From JBBQFC01 sp038321615 (GTDB lineage Bacteria; Bacteroidota; Bacteroidia; Flavobacteriales_D; Cryomorphaceae): 64,000 nucleotides of DNA. The position numbers and the translations under genes were made by a program. The stretch lies in assembly GCA_038321615.1 (NCBI GenBank), contig JBBQFC010000011.1:1-64000 (forward strand), given 5' to 3'. Position 1 is the stretch's first letter; every line of letters begins with the position of its first letter. Under the pieces are notes generated by a model. That model did no database searches. It was not told where the DNA came from and worked only from the letters and a program-made list of their open reading frames with translations. This document shows, one piece after another, positions 18,501-26,766 of the stretch.

Positions 18501-21338
18501 AGCATTAACCGAAATGGCTGCAGGGCAATCGATGGTTGGCGGTACGGCGTCGATCACCAGTACATTGTAATTGCAAGTTGCACTGTTGCCATAAAGGTCT
18601 GTGGCTGTAAAGCCCACTGATGTAGTTCCTATTGGGAAAAGCGACCCACTCGCAGGGCCTTCTGTCTGCACAATGGTCACCGTAGAGCAGGAATCCGAAG
18701 CGGCGGGCACGATTAAGGTTACGGCTACTTCGCAGGCACCGGGGCTCGCTATCACGGAAAGGTCGGCTGGGCATATGATTACTGGCACCGAAGCCTCGTT
18801 TACCGTGAGTATAAAATCGCAGTTTGATGTATTACCCGCTGCATCGCTCGCTTGGATTGTAACGGTGTAAATACCCGCCGATACTACCGATCCGCTTGTT
18901 GGTCCAGCCACGGTGCTGAAAGTAGTACCCGGACAATTATCGGTTATAGTGGAATTGGGATAATTCACTATCGCCGAACAATCCCCATCGGGAATAGTGA
19001 AACTAAAATCGGCGGGACAGGTTATTACGGGGGCTTCTGTATCGATCACCACCACATTGAAAATGCAGGTTGCAGTATTGCCTTCGTCATCCGTAGATGT
19101 GAATGTCACGGGCGTGCTGCCTAGCTGAAAAATGCTGCCGCTTAATGGCCCTGCTGTTTGAATAACATTTACGGTATTGCAATTATCGGTGGCAGTTGGA
19201 TCAGAAAAGGTGACCACTGCACTGCAACTTCCTACTTCATTTGCGACATTAATATTGCCCGGACAATCGAACACGGGGCTTTCTTGATCGACTACAATTA
19301 CATTATAAGAGCAACTACTGTTATTTCCATCGGGATCGGTCGCCGTAAAACTCACCAATGTGCTACCGATGGGAAAGGTTGAACCGCTTAATGGGCCACC
19401 TGTTTGACTCACCGTGACTGATGTAGAACAGGAGTCAGTAGCGGTAGGCGTTGGAAGGATTACCGCGGCGTCGCAAGAGCCCAAGTCAGTGGGCAAAATT
19501 AAATCGGCCGGACAATTGATAACGGGTGCGGAAGTCTCGGTTACAGTAATTTGAAAATCACAATTTGCCGTATTTCCAGCGGCATCTTCTGCTTCAATTG
19601 TTACGGTGTAAACTCCAGCGCTCAAAACGGAACCGCTCGCTGGCCCTGCCGTAACAATGAATGTAGCTCCTGGACAATTATCAGTGACCACGGCATCGGG
19701 ATAGGTTACCACTGCTGAGCAATTGCTATTGGGAATTGAAAAAGAAAAGTCGCCCGGGCACGTAATCGTTGGTGTTTCAGCATCGACCACTTCTACTTCA
19801 AAACTGCACAGCGCCTGATTACCAGCGGCATCGGTAGCGGTAAATTCCATGAATGTCGTCCCAACGGGAAAAGATCCACCGATTGGCAGTCCACCGGTTT
19901 GAGAAACGGATACTCCCGGACAATTGTCGAATACACTGGCTCCAGCAAAATTGAGAATGGCAGCACAATCTCCAGGATCGGAATTGGCAATAACCCCGGG
20001 GAGACAATCTAAGGTCGGAAGCTCAGAGTCGACCACGGTCAATAAGAAGCTGCAGGGTGTTGTATTGCCAAATGCGTCGGTTACTTCGTACGTTTCGGTA
20101 GATGTGCCAACGGGAAAAAAACCTCCCGATCCGAATCCGGAAATTATTACGGTTGAAGCTCCTGGGCAGTTGTCGGTTCCAATTGGAGAAGGATATGTAA
20201 CTGTGGCTCCACACTGACCTGGCTCGTTGGAAATGGTAATGTCGGCTGGGCAAATTATAGTAGGCGGGTCAGATTCAACCACCGTTACGTTGTAGCTGCA
20301 AGTGGCGCTATTGCCAGCGGCATCTGTTCCCGTAAATGTTACGATGGTTGTTCCGGCAGGAAACTCACCGCCACTGGGAAGGCCGCCAGTTTGGGAAACG
20401 GTTGCTCCGGGGCAATTGTCGGTAATGGAAGGCTGGGGCAGCATCACTACTGCCGTGCAAGCCGTTGGGATCGGGTTGTTAATCGTTAAATCGCCAGGGC
20501 AAGTAAGCACTGGAGGAATCGCATCGGTGATGGTGACGTTGAAGGTGCAACTCGCCGTATTGCCCGCAAGGTCGGTAACGGTATAAGTTACAGGTGTTAT
20601 GCCTACTGTAAAACTCGCACCGGAAGCCAATCCGCTCGTTAGATTAGTAATGGAAGGACCGCATGCGTCGCTTCCGACTGGTGCTGTATAATTTACAATA
20701 CGGCTGCAACCGCTTACCACATCAAGCGAAATATCGGCTGGGCAAGTAATATTCGGGACTGTAATATCAATTACAATCACCTTGATCCGACAGAAAGCCA
20801 CATTTCCCGATATGTCGATTGCACGGAAAGTTAAGTTGTTTTCCCCGACGGGAAAGGTTGATCCGCTGGGCAAGCCTGCGGTTTGGACATTGTTTAGAAG
20901 GGTGCAATTATCGGTGGCTGGGGGAATTGAAAAAAAGACCACAGCCGAGCATTGCCCGGGATCGCTGTTAATAATGATATCTGGGGGGCAGACATAGGTG
21001 GGAGTCTGTGAGTCGTTCACCGTGATGAGGAAGGTACAACTATTTGACTGGCCTTCGTTATTGGTCACGGTGTAAATAATTTCTGTAACGCCTACATCAA
21101 ATGGAGAACCCGAAGGCAAGCCCTGTGTGAGTGTAGTAGTAATGCCCGTGCCGCTGCCTGTGCCTACAGGAGGTGTAAAATTTACGATAGCGCTGCATTG
21201 ATCTACGTCATTACCTACGGTGATATCGGCCGGACAAGTAATGCTCAGTTGGGCTTTGGCAAGACTGGATGCGCCCAGGAAAGCAATAAATCCCAAAAGG
21301 AATTTAACCGTTGTAAATAGGCGATGTGATCGGTTCAT
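15588..21338 (-). CDS. Giant HYR-repeat surface protein with type B (gliding-motility-associated) C-terminal domain
   Basis: A 1916-residue secreted protein. A signal peptide (residues 1-30, ...SLAKAQ) is followed by 20 tandem HYR (hyalin-like, Ig-fold) repeats of about 83 residues. Most begin P-x-I-T-C-P-A-D-I, carry four Cys likely to form two disulfides, and include TDNC and a D-x-x-G-N-x-x-x-C-x-F end. A PKD-like pair follows (ADAGPDQNICDETE...; IEAGPDRLINFGG...). The last 90 residues are a CHU_C/type B T9SS sorting domain with ITPDGDGVNDVW and YNRWGGEVF. ATG 21338 is chosen because it begins the signal peptide; the frame extends upstream to 21389. It is probably a surface adhesin or filament exported by the T9SS with the PorP/SprF protein encoded next. 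Confidence 0.92.
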   Translation of the reverse strand: MNRSHRLFTTVKFLLGFIAFLGASSLAKAQLSITCPADITVGNDVDQCSAIVNFTPPVGTGSGTGITTTLTQGLPSGSPFDVGVTEIIYTVTNNEGQSNSCTFLITVNDSQTPTYVCPPDIIINSDPGQCSAVVFFSIPPATDNCTLLNNVQTAGLPSGSTFPVGENNLTFRAIDISGNVAFCRIKVIVIDITVPNITCPADISLDVVSGCSRIVNYTAPVGSDACGPSITNLTSGLASGASFTVGITPVTYTVTDLAGNTASCTFNVTITDAIPPVLTCPGDLTINNPIPTACTAVVMLPQPSITDNCPGATVSQTGGLPSGGEFPAGTTIVTFTGTDAAGNSATCSYNVTVVESDPPTIICPADITISNEPGQCGATVTYPSPIGTDNCPGASTVIISGFGSGGFFPVGTSTETYEVTDAFGNTTPCSFLLTVVDSELPTLDCLPGVIANSDPGDCAAILNFAGASVFDNCPGVSVSQTGGLPIGGSFPVGTTFMEFTATDAAGNQALCSFEVEVVDAETPTITCPGDFSFSIPNSNCSAVVTYPDAVVTDNCPGATFIVTAGPASGSVLSAGVYTVTIEAEDAAGNTANCDFQITVTETSAPVINCPADLILPTDLGSCDAAVILPTPTATDSCSTSVTVSQTGGPLSGSTFPIGSTLVSFTATDPDGNNSSCSYNVIVVDQESPVFDCPGNINVANEVGSCSAVVTFSDPTATDNCNTVNVIQTAGPLSGSIFQLGSTPVTFTSTDDEGNTATCIFNVVVIDTEAPVITCPADFSFTIPDGDCSAIVNYPNSTITDNCPGTTFSTVAGPTSGSVVSAGIYTVTIQASDAAGNTSNCDFILTVNEASVPVIICPADLSVIASPGACEVAVTLIVPAASDSCSTVTIVQTEGPASGSLFPIGTTSVGFTATDLYGNSATCNYNVLVIDAVPPTIDCPAAISVNADAGFCGATVSYPIPDVNDNCGIASLTQTVGLGSGSVFPVGTTTESYEVVDLSGNVATCSFEVVVVDAEDPSITCPSDIILEIIDGTCETIVNFAPTTATDNCSIIAITQTAGPTSGSTLTVGNYTVSFTAIDQSGNSVDCSFSISVTESTAPQLNCPADIAVTNDAGQCGAIVSYQTPTATDNCPGVIAELSSGLPSAAFFPVGITPITYTATDASGNTASCTFNVTVADGEAPSVECPATITVSTDPGLCEATVVFPDPAASDNCPGGLTVTQILGPLSGSVLIVGSKTIEYEIVDGAGNTVLCSFEIIVEDNESPGITCPGDIVILTLGGACSSVVSFATPAATDNCGIASIVQTAGLTSGSAFPIGVNNVSFTATDENGNSTTCTFTISVSEDVAPTIICPADITVNTDQGICTAAVNYNLPTAADNCGNPTLALLEGLNTGASFPIGTTLVTYQAEDASGNTATCSFNVTVIDNQGPVFTNCPSSATIEAPESLCGAVYTFDPLLAFDNCDGAVSVVQTLGPNSGATLPLGETAFGFTVTDATGITSTCNFTITVIDDLPPMFANCPPNLEFTAIEGGCSAVVDFEIPLAIDNCSAIASQISGPISGSELPVGTYTLTFEAVDPSGNTSTCETQLVVVDQQAPVISCPASFETCETNPIFELPDAVDNCGIASVLQTAGPTSGSLFIVGDNVLSFEATDLAGNSISCLYTITVLQNAPQADAGPDQNICDETETTLQGSNPEFASGTWTQIAGSMANLSDSNIPNTALSNLTSGTNTFVWSIDPGNGCAVTSDTVNVIVEPGVAIEAGPDRLINFGGSVQIITAFSPSDGSFIWQPETGLSCVTCANPVASPSENTLYTVSFTTDLGCIKTDSVLVRVFREIPNTITPDGDGVNDVWNIPGIENYPLAQVWIYNRWGGEVFNSDGYREPWNGKHEDKELPTGSYYYLVKYNTAGIENLNGTVNIIR

Positions 21339-21410
21339 GGGCGACGAAGTTTGATCTCTGATGAGACTCAAATATATTGGATTGCCCAAGAGGTTATTGA
21401 TAGAGCCTTA

Positions 21411-21418
21411 CAAACTTA
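21411..21418 (-). promoter_or_regulatory. Possible -7 element for the HYR operon
   Basis: The minus strand reads TAAGTTTG, matching the Bacteroidota TAnnTTTG consensus, 73 bp upstream of the HYR protein start and inside the gap after the ion-channel gene. No good TTG -33 element is seen at the usual spacing. Confidence 0.35.
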
Positions 21419-21432
21419 TCAATAACGATTGT

Positions 21433-22356
21433 TTAAGATTTCCCAGCTTTTTCTTGCTCGTTATTAGCCAGTTCGGTAAGGGTATGCCCGCATTGGTGGC
21501 AGTTTTTCGAATTATAGAGGTGGCTTTCCATACCGCAAGCCGGGCAAATTAGGGCGGGATCGAGGCGCGATACTTTTCCAACTTCTTTATAAATTTCCGC
21601 ACCCACAATTCCTGTCGGAATAGCTATAATGGCGTAACCCAATAGCATGATGATAGAAGCCGCGAATTGACCAACCACCGTTTGTGGAGTAATGTCGCCA
21701 AAGCCTACCGTGGTGAGCGTTACAATAGCCCAATATATAGAAAGGGGAATGCTGTGAAAGCCATTTTCGCTCCCTTCGATCAAATACATTAAAGTACCGA
21801 ATATGAAAACCAGGATGAGCAAGAATAAAAAGAAGACAATGATCTTATAGCGGCTCGATTTCAGTGCTTTGCCGAGCACCTGAGCCTCACTCACAAAGTG
21901 CACGAGCTTCAAAATCCTAAAAACCCGCAGTAAACGTAAGGCCCGCACAATGGCTAAACCTTGCGCCCCGCCCACTAGCAAGCTTAGGTAGCTGGGAAGG
22001 ATCGCAACGAGGTCGATAATTCCAAAAAAGCTGAAAATATATTGGCGCGGACGCGACACTACAGCGGCCCGCGCGATGTATTCCACTGTGAAGAAGGCTG
22101 TAACAATCCACTCAATGGTTCGCAACTCTTTTCCATAGCGATCATTGATGGTATTGACGCTTTCGAGCATTACGGCAAGCACACTCACTAAAATTAAAAG
22201 GAGAAGCACCACGTCAAAGAGTTTACCCGCGGGGGTATCGGTGCCGAAAATGATGGTAAACAATTTCTTCCGGAGAGAACCGGCTTTAAACCGTTTTAAT
22301 TCATCTCCATACTTTTCGTCGCTGTATGAACCCCTACTTTTCTCGGATTTACCCAT
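21433..22356 (-). CDS. Voltage-gated-type potassium/ion channel with C-terminal zinc ribbon
   Basis: A 307-residue six-TM channel subunit. S4 carries regularly spaced arginines (RALRLLRVFRILK, about residue 140), and the pore loop contains the K+-selectivity filter TLTTVGFGD (about residue 210). After S6 the cytosolic tail holds two Cys pairs (CPACG and CHQCG) that form a small zinc-ribbon. Expected to be a tetrameric inner-membrane cation channel. The ribbon may assist assembly or sensing; its role is inferred. It lies 6 bp downstream of the AlkB-type gene and so is likely co-transcribed with it. Confidence 0.88.
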   Translation of the reverse strand: MGKSEKSRGSYSDEKYGDELKRFKAGSLRKKLFTIIFGTDTPAGKLFDVVLLLLILVSVLAVMLESVNTINDRYGKELRTIEWIVTAFFTVEYIARAAVVSRPRQYIFSFFGIIDLVAILPSYLSLLVGGAQGLAIVRALRLLRVFRILKLVHFVSEAQVLGKALKSSRYKIIVFFLFLLILVFIFGTLMYLIEGSENGFHSIPLSIYWAIVTLTTVGFGDITPQTVVGQFAASIIMLLGYAIIAIPTGIVGAEIYKEVGKVSRLDPALICPACGMESHLYNSKNCHQCGHTLTELANNEQEKAGKS

Positions 22357-22362
22357 AATTGA

Positions 22363-23448
22363 TTATGCCATGGCTCGATTTAGCCCGCCACTAATATCGG
22401 TAGCATAATTGGCATTGGTAATATTTGGAAGTCTTGGATTCATAATTGCAAACCAAATGGGCGGGACTAAACATAGCAGCAGCATACCGGGATAACCCGT
22501 GGGCATCTGTGGACTTTGATCGTGGTGCTCGAGAATTTGGTAGTGCTTGGTGGGTTGAAAATGATGATCACTATGGCGCGATAATTCAAACAAAAGCGTG
22601 CGGCCGATATGATGATTTGAGTTCCACGAATGAATCGGAAGCGTTTTCTCGTAGCGGTGCTCGCTTACTTTGCCGCGGCGCAGGCCGTAATGCTCAATGT
22701 AGTTTACCGTTTCTAAAAGTAAAAATCCGATGATTGCAGCAGCTGTGAACCAAAGAGCTGATTTCCAACCAAAAAATAGAACGATTGCCGCCCAGAAAAT
22801 CAGCTGAATCAAAGTGTATTGAACCATGTGGCTTTTCACTCCAAATGGATTTTTACCCGCCCGACTGATTCTTTTTGACTCAATGCTCCATGCCGATCGG
22901 TAACTCCCAATCACAGAACGAATCCAAAAAGCATAGATAGTTTCACCCCGGCGAGCTGAAGCAGGATCTTCGTGGGTCGAAACATTTTTATGATGCCCTT
23001 GATTGTGCTCTATATAAAAGTGCATGTAAGCGGCAGGCAGCAATAAACCCAAGGCCAATAATTGCTCACTGCGCTTATTTCGGTGACCTAACTCATGCGC
23101 AACATTGATACCTAAGCCGCCCAAAATAATGCCGAGTGAAATGGTCAGCCCGATTTTTTCCCACCATACGAAGCTATTCCCTTGCAGCGCTACCAAGTAT
23201 GCTACTATGCAACAGTAGATTACGGGTAGTACGAGATAAAGCATGGCATCATAACTTCGGGTTCTTTTTCGTAGCTCTGCCTCGGCAGCGTCAATGTTTG
23301 CAGCACTGGGCTTGAAGAGCAATTCTACAAAAGGCACTACCCCGAAGGCAAACAGCAAAGAGCCGAAGGTGAGCCAGCCGCCAGCTTGAAGTCCAACGAT
23401 GAAGAGGGCGGGAATTATAAAGATGAGTCCATATTTTAAGAAACGCAT
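22363..23448 (-). CDS. alkB: Alkane 1-monooxygenase (AlkB-type membrane di-iron hydroxylase)
   Basis: A 361-residue integral membrane enzyme of the AlkB family, which hydroxylates terminal carbons of medium-chain alkanes or fatty chains with O2, using rubredoxin electrons. All histidine motifs of the di-iron site are visible: HELGHR (about residue 118), EHNQGHHKNVSTHEDPA (about 150), and NSNHHIGR followed by LSRHSDHHFQPTKHYQ (about 270-300). Six TM segments surround them. No rubredoxin gene is adjacent, so the electron donor must be elsewhere. An 11-kDa-type fusion is absent. Substrate could be alkanes or a lipid. Confidence 0.88.
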   Translation of the reverse strand: MRFLKYGLIFIIPALFIVGLQAGGWLTFGSLLFAFGVVPFVELLFKPSAANIDAAEAELRKRTRSYDAMLYLVLPVIYCCIVAYLVALQGNSFVWWEKIGLTISLGIILGGLGINVAHELGHRNKRSEQLLALGLLLPAAYMHFYIEHNQGHHKNVSTHEDPASARRGETIYAFWIRSVIGSYRSAWSIESKRISRAGKNPFGVKSHMVQYTLIQLIFWAAIVLFFGWKSALWFTAAAIIGFLLLETVNYIEHYGLRRGKVSEHRYEKTLPIHSWNSNHHIGRTLLFELSRHSDHHFQPTKHYQILEHHDQSPQMPTGYPGMLLLCLVPPIWFAIMNPRLPNITNANYATDISGGLNRAMA

Positions 23449-23591
23449 ATCACCAATATTTTCGTGAATTTACAAAACAATCTTTTTGACTCCAGCAGAT
23501 TTTTTTGCGTTAGCTTGAACTTTTTTAAAAGAAGCTGGTTTTACTTTCATCAATTAAATGCTGGTTGATAGGTTAGTTTAATAGTAGCGAA

Positions 23592-23620
23592 ACAAAAGAG
23601 GCTCTTGTAGCCTCTTTTGT
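23592..23620 (-). terminator. Rho-independent terminator of the LysR gene
   Basis: A perfect 12-bp inverted repeat (ACAAAAGAGGCT at 23592-23603, AGCCTCTTTTGT at 23609-23620) with a 5-nt loop begins 4 nt past the LysR stop codon on the minus strand. The A/T-rich arms give a U-run in either direction, so it may act bidirectionally. Confidence 0.85.
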
Positions 23621-23623
23621 GAT

Positions 23624-24547
23624 TTAATGCTGAAAGGAACTGAGCCAAGCAAATTGATCGCGAATAATACTTTCCTTGTTTTCCCCCACAAATTTCAAAT
23701 AGGTTTCGGCCACTGCGGAAAATTTCTTTTGTTCGAGCCAGATGAGTTGCCACACGGAGGCAACGGGTAACCCATCGATTGGAATTATCTGCAATCGCCC
23801 GCTTTGTAATTCATCGCGGATGCCGATGAGCGGCATAATGGAATAACCCAATCCTGCTAGAATGGCCTGCTTTACCGCTTCATTTGTGGCGAGCTCCATC
23901 GTTTTCCGCAGGTGGATTCCTTGTTTTACCAAAAATTCTTCCATGGTCAGTCGCGTGCCCGAGCCGCTTTCGCGAAAAATCATTGGCAATTCCTTCAGCA
24001 GACCCAAGTCGCTGCGTTTGGAATCTGGCAACTTATCGCCTACTAAATACAGTTGATTGGCCATGAGCGGTATGTTCGAAATACGCAAACCGACTGGCAA
24101 AATCGAAACCAAGGCAAAATCTACTTTGTTTTCAACGAGACTCTCTATCACCTGGCTTTTGTTGGTTACGTCCATCACCAATTCCACTCCCGGATTGCGA
24201 TGCATGAAATCGGTGAGAAAATAAGGCATCACGTATTTTCCTGTCGAAACTACTGCAAAACGCAGCTTACCCGTAAGTTCGCCCAGACGCCCGCGCTGCA
24301 ATTGGGCTATTTGGCCGGCTCGTTCGAGTACGGTTTCGGCCATCTCGGCTATCTCCTTGCCAAAATCTGTAAGGTAGATTCTGCGGCCGATCGTTTCGGT
24401 CAATGCCCTATCAAATTGTTGTTGGAAGTTCTTAAGTTGTATGGAAACGGCCGGCTGGGTGAGATGCATGCGTTCGGCAGCCTTCGTGATGCTTTCCATC
24501 TGCGCTACTTCGTGAAATATGGCCAATTGATGTAGGCTAAAATTCAT
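23624..24547 (-). CDS. LysR-family transcriptional regulator, probably of the bicarbonate transporter
   Basis: A 307-residue LysR-type regulator: N-terminal winged HTH (LAIFHEVAQMESITKAAERM and LTQPAVSIQLKNFQQ, residues 8-42) and a two-lobed effector-binding domain (about 90-295). The N-terminus is close to CbbR/CmpR-type regulators that sense carbon-metabolism intermediates. It is divergently transcribed from the SbtA-like transporter with 106 bp between the starts, the usual layout for a LysR protein controlling its neighbour and itself. Confidence 0.88.
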   Translation of the reverse strand: MNFSLHQLAIFHEVAQMESITKAAERMHLTQPAVSIQLKNFQQQFDRALTETIGRRIYLTDFGKEIAEMAETVLERAGQIAQLQRGRLGELTGKLRFAVVSTGKYVMPYFLTDFMHRNPGVELVMDVTNKSQVIESLVENKVDFALVSILPVGLRISNIPLMANQLYLVGDKLPDSKRSDLGLLKELPMIFRESGSGTRLTMEEFLVKQGIHLRKTMELATNEAVKQAILAGLGYSIMPLIGIRDELQSGRLQIIPIDGLPVASVWQLIWLEQKKFSAVAETYLKFVGENKESIIRDQFAWLSSFQH

Positions 24548-24605
24548 AGCTTTTGCTTATGTTTTTGATGGCAAATATAAATAGAGATACATGATTTGGC
24601 CGTTC

Positions 24606-24613
24606 TACCTTTG
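24606..24613 (+). promoter_or_regulatory. Possible -7 element for the SbtA-like gene
   Basis: TACCTTTG, matching TAnnTTTG, lies 41 bp before the transporter ATG in the divergent LysR intergenic region. There is no recognisable -33 TTG at the standard distance, as expected if the promoter needs the LysR activator. Confidence 0.4.
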
Positions 24614-24653
24614 TCAAAACTTTCAAAAACAGTAATCGAATCATTCTCTCGCA

Positions 24654-25619
24654 ATGGATATTGATATAATTCTCGAAAACCTGAGTAATCCCGCATTGCT
24701 CTTTTTTGTTCTGGGCCTTTTAGCGGTAGGCCTGAAAAGCGATTTGGAAATACCGCCTACTTCATCGCGATTTATCTCCATTTATTTACTGTTCGCCATT
24801 GGTTTCAAGGGCGGACAGGAATTGGCACATAGCCATCTTTCAATCGATATTTTCGCTCAAATAGGATTCGGAATTCTCTTAGCTGTGGTGGTGCCAATTG
24901 GTCTGTTCTTTATTCTCCGGCTGAAGCTCAATGTTTGGGATTCGGGTGCAGTAGCGGCAGCTTATGGTTCAATTTCTGCCGTTACTTTTCTCACCGCCGT
25001 ATCCTTTTTGGAAATTCAGGGGGTAACATTTGGCGGGCATATGGTGGCTATGATGGCACTCATGGAAGCTCCTGCCATTGTGGTTGGAATCATGCTTATT
25101 CACTTCTTTGACAAGGAAGGACAAACCGGCTCCAGCCTTTCGAAAGTCGTCAAACATGCATTTACTAACGGAAGTGTGCTGCTTATTTTGGGGAGTTTGG
25201 TCATCGGATTTCTGGCAAGTGAGAAACAGGCCAGGGGTATTGAGCCCTTTACTACGGATATTTTTAAAGGTTTTCTGGCCATTTTCCTGTTGGATATGGG
25301 GATTATCAGTGGTCGAAAACTCAAAGGTTTTTTGCAGAACAGCCGATTTGTGCTCATTTTCGCCATGGTGGTGCCCTTGGTTATAGGTTCGGCGGTGGCT
25401 ATTCTCACTAAGTGGGTTTCTCCCGATCCCGGCGACCGATTTCTGTTTGCCGTTTTAGCCGCCAGCGCTTCCTACATTGCCGTGCCCGCAACAATGAAAG
25501 TGGCCGAGCCGCGAGCCAATCCCGGAATCTATTTGCCCATGGCTCTGGCGGTAACCTTTCCGGTAAACATCACTTTGGGCATACCAATCTATTTCGAATT
25601 GGTTCGTATTTTTTCGTGA
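24654..25619 (+). CDS. sbtA: SbtA-type sodium-dependent bicarbonate transporter
   Basis: A 321-residue inner-membrane protein with about ten TM segments, matching the SbtA (DUF897) family that takes up HCO3- with Na+. Family-like segments include NPALLFFVLGLLAVGLKSDL at the N-terminus, YLLFAIGFKGGQEL, AAAYGSISAVTF, and the second-half repeat ASASYIAVPATMKVAEPRAN followed by YLPMALAVTFP. In a non-autotroph it would supply bicarbonate for carboxylases; a PEP carboxylase is encoded 6.5 kb downstream. No PII-like sbtB follows; instead a DUF58 gene starts 52 bp later. The substrate is assigned by family. Confidence 0.85.
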   Translation: MDIDIILENLSNPALLFFVLGLLAVGLKSDLEIPPTSSRFISIYLLFAIGFKGGQELAHSHLSIDIFAQIGFGILLAVVVPIGLFFILRLKLNVWDSGAVAAAYGSISAVTFLTAVSFLEIQGVTFGGHMVAMMALMEAPAIVVGIMLIHFFDKEGQTGSSLSKVVKHAFTNGSVLLILGSLVIGFLASEKQARGIEPFTTDIFKGFLAIFLLDMGIISGRKLKGFLQNSRFVLIFAMVVPLVIGSAVAILTKWVSPDPGDRFLFAVLAASASYIAVPATMKVAEPRANPGIYLPMALAVTFPVNITLGIPIYFELVRIFS

Positions 25620-25671
25620 TGGTTTGTGAAGTTGGAGACTTCCACCTTTCTTTTCTCCCTACCTTAGCGGC

Positions 25672-26595
25672 ATGCCTATACAAATTGATCGAAACAGGTA
25701 TCAAAATCTGACGCATCTCGAATTTCTCGCCAAGCAGGTGGTGGAAGGTTTTATAACCGGGATGCACAAAAGTCCCTTTCACGGCTTTTCCGTTGAGTTT
25801 GCCGAGCATCGGCTTTACAACACCGGCGAAAGCACTCGCCACCTCGACTGGAAGCTGCTCGCCCGTACCGATAAACTCTTCGTAAAGCGATACGAAGAAG
25901 AAACCAATTTGCGCTGTCGAATCCTTTTGGATGTAAGTTCTTCGATGCGCTACCCGGAGGTAACTGGCGATGATAAGCACAACAAACTAACTTTTGCCGT
26001 TTATGCCGCCGCCGCCCTTACGGAAATGATGCGCATGCAGCGCGACGCTGTGGGACTGACCACTTTTGCCGATGGAGTCAATTTTCATTCCATTGCCAAA
26101 AGCACCACGGCCCACCATAAGTACCTTTTTGGACACATGGAAGAAATGCTCAACACGCCAGATCAAGCGCAGACTACGGCTGCTGTTCATGCCCTGCATC
26201 AAATCGCAGAGCGTTTGCACCGTCGGTCGTTGGTGGTTATTTTGAGCGATATGTTCGACAATTCCGATCGGCAAGACGAACTTTTTTCGGCACTTCAACA
26301 CCTGAAATTTAATAAGCACGAAGTAATCCTTTTTCATATTTCGGACAAACGTACCGAGCTCGATTTCAATTTCGAAAACCGGCCTTATACCTTTATTGAT
26401 ACCGAAACTGGGGAACAGGTGAAAGCTCACCCCAACGAAATTAAGGCGACCTATTTAGGCGCCATGCACGAGTTTATGGACAAGCTCAAATTGAAATGTG
26501 CTCAATATCAGATAGATTTCATCCCAGCCGATATTAGCGAAGGCTTCAACGAAGTGTTGATGCGCTACCTAATTAAACGGCAAAAGCTTTTTTGA
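25672..26595 (+). CDS. DUF58 domain protein
   Basis: A 307-residue cytosolic protein of the DUF58 family (vWA-like fold). The signature GFSVEFAEHRLYNTGESTRH and the downstream DWKLLARTDKLFVKRYEEET motif (about residues 42-80) are followed by a MIDAS-like DVSSSM (residues 89-94) and a vWA core. DUF58 genes usually sit beside a MoxR AAA+ ATPase; none is present here, so the partner must be elsewhere. Start ATG 25672 gives the family-typical N-terminus. Confidence 0.88.
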   Translation: MPIQIDRNRYQNLTHLEFLAKQVVEGFITGMHKSPFHGFSVEFAEHRLYNTGESTRHLDWKLLARTDKLFVKRYEEETNLRCRILLDVSSSMRYPEVTGDDKHNKLTFAVYAAAALTEMMRMQRDAVGLTTFADGVNFHSIAKSTTAHHKYLFGHMEEMLNTPDQAQTTAAVHALHQIAERLHRRSLVVILSDMFDNSDRQDELFSALQHLKFNKHEVILFHISDKRTELDFNFENRPYTFIDTETGEQVKAHPNEIKATYLGAMHEFMDKLKLKCAQYQIDFIPADISEGFNEVLMRYLIKRQKLF

Positions 26596-26606
26596 GTCCG
26601 ATTAAC

Positions 26607-26636
26607 TTGCACCAATCGAAAATTGATTTACTTTTG
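26607..26636 (+). promoter_or_regulatory. Promoter of tRNA-Asp
   Basis: TTG at 26607-26609, a 19-bp spacer and TACTTTTG at 26629-26636 match the Bacteroidota primary sigma consensus (-33 TTG, -7 TAnnTTTG). The tRNA begins 30 bp downstream. Confidence 0.75.
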
Positions 26637-26665
26637 CAACCGCTTCGACTGAGAAGCATATAGTC

Positions 26666-26739
26666 GGTCCGGTAGTTCAGTTGGTTAGAATGCCTGCCTG
26701 TCACGCAGGAGGTCGCGAGTTCGAGTCTCGTCCGGACCG
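26666..26739 (+). tRNA. tRNA-Asp (anticodon GTC)
   Basis: A 74-nt cloverleaf. The acceptor stem pairs GGTCCGG (26666-26672) with CCGGACC (26732-26738), followed by discriminator G. The D-loop contains AGTTGGTTAGA, the anticodon stem CCTGC/GCAGG encloses CTGTCAC with GTC at 26700-26702, and the T-loop TTCGAGT is present. CCA is not encoded; a CCA-adding enzyme gene occurs at 48.9-50.4 kb. Confidence 0.97.
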
Positions 26740-26740
26740 C

Positions 26741-26766
26741 AAAAAGCCCCAGATTGGGGCTTTTTT
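26741..26766 (+). terminator. Rho-independent terminator after tRNA-Asp
   Basis: AAAAAGCCCC (26741-26750), loop AGATT, GGGGCTTTTTT (26756-26766): a strong GC hairpin with flanking A and T tracts directly after the tRNA. The 250 bp that follow (26767-27016) hold no gene I can support. Confidence 0.92.

Noticed and set aside
15588..21338. Direct repeats in the HYR gene resembling a repeat array
   Set aside because: They encode degenerate protein repeats of about 250 bp in frame, not short identical repeats with unique spacers, so this is not CRISPR.
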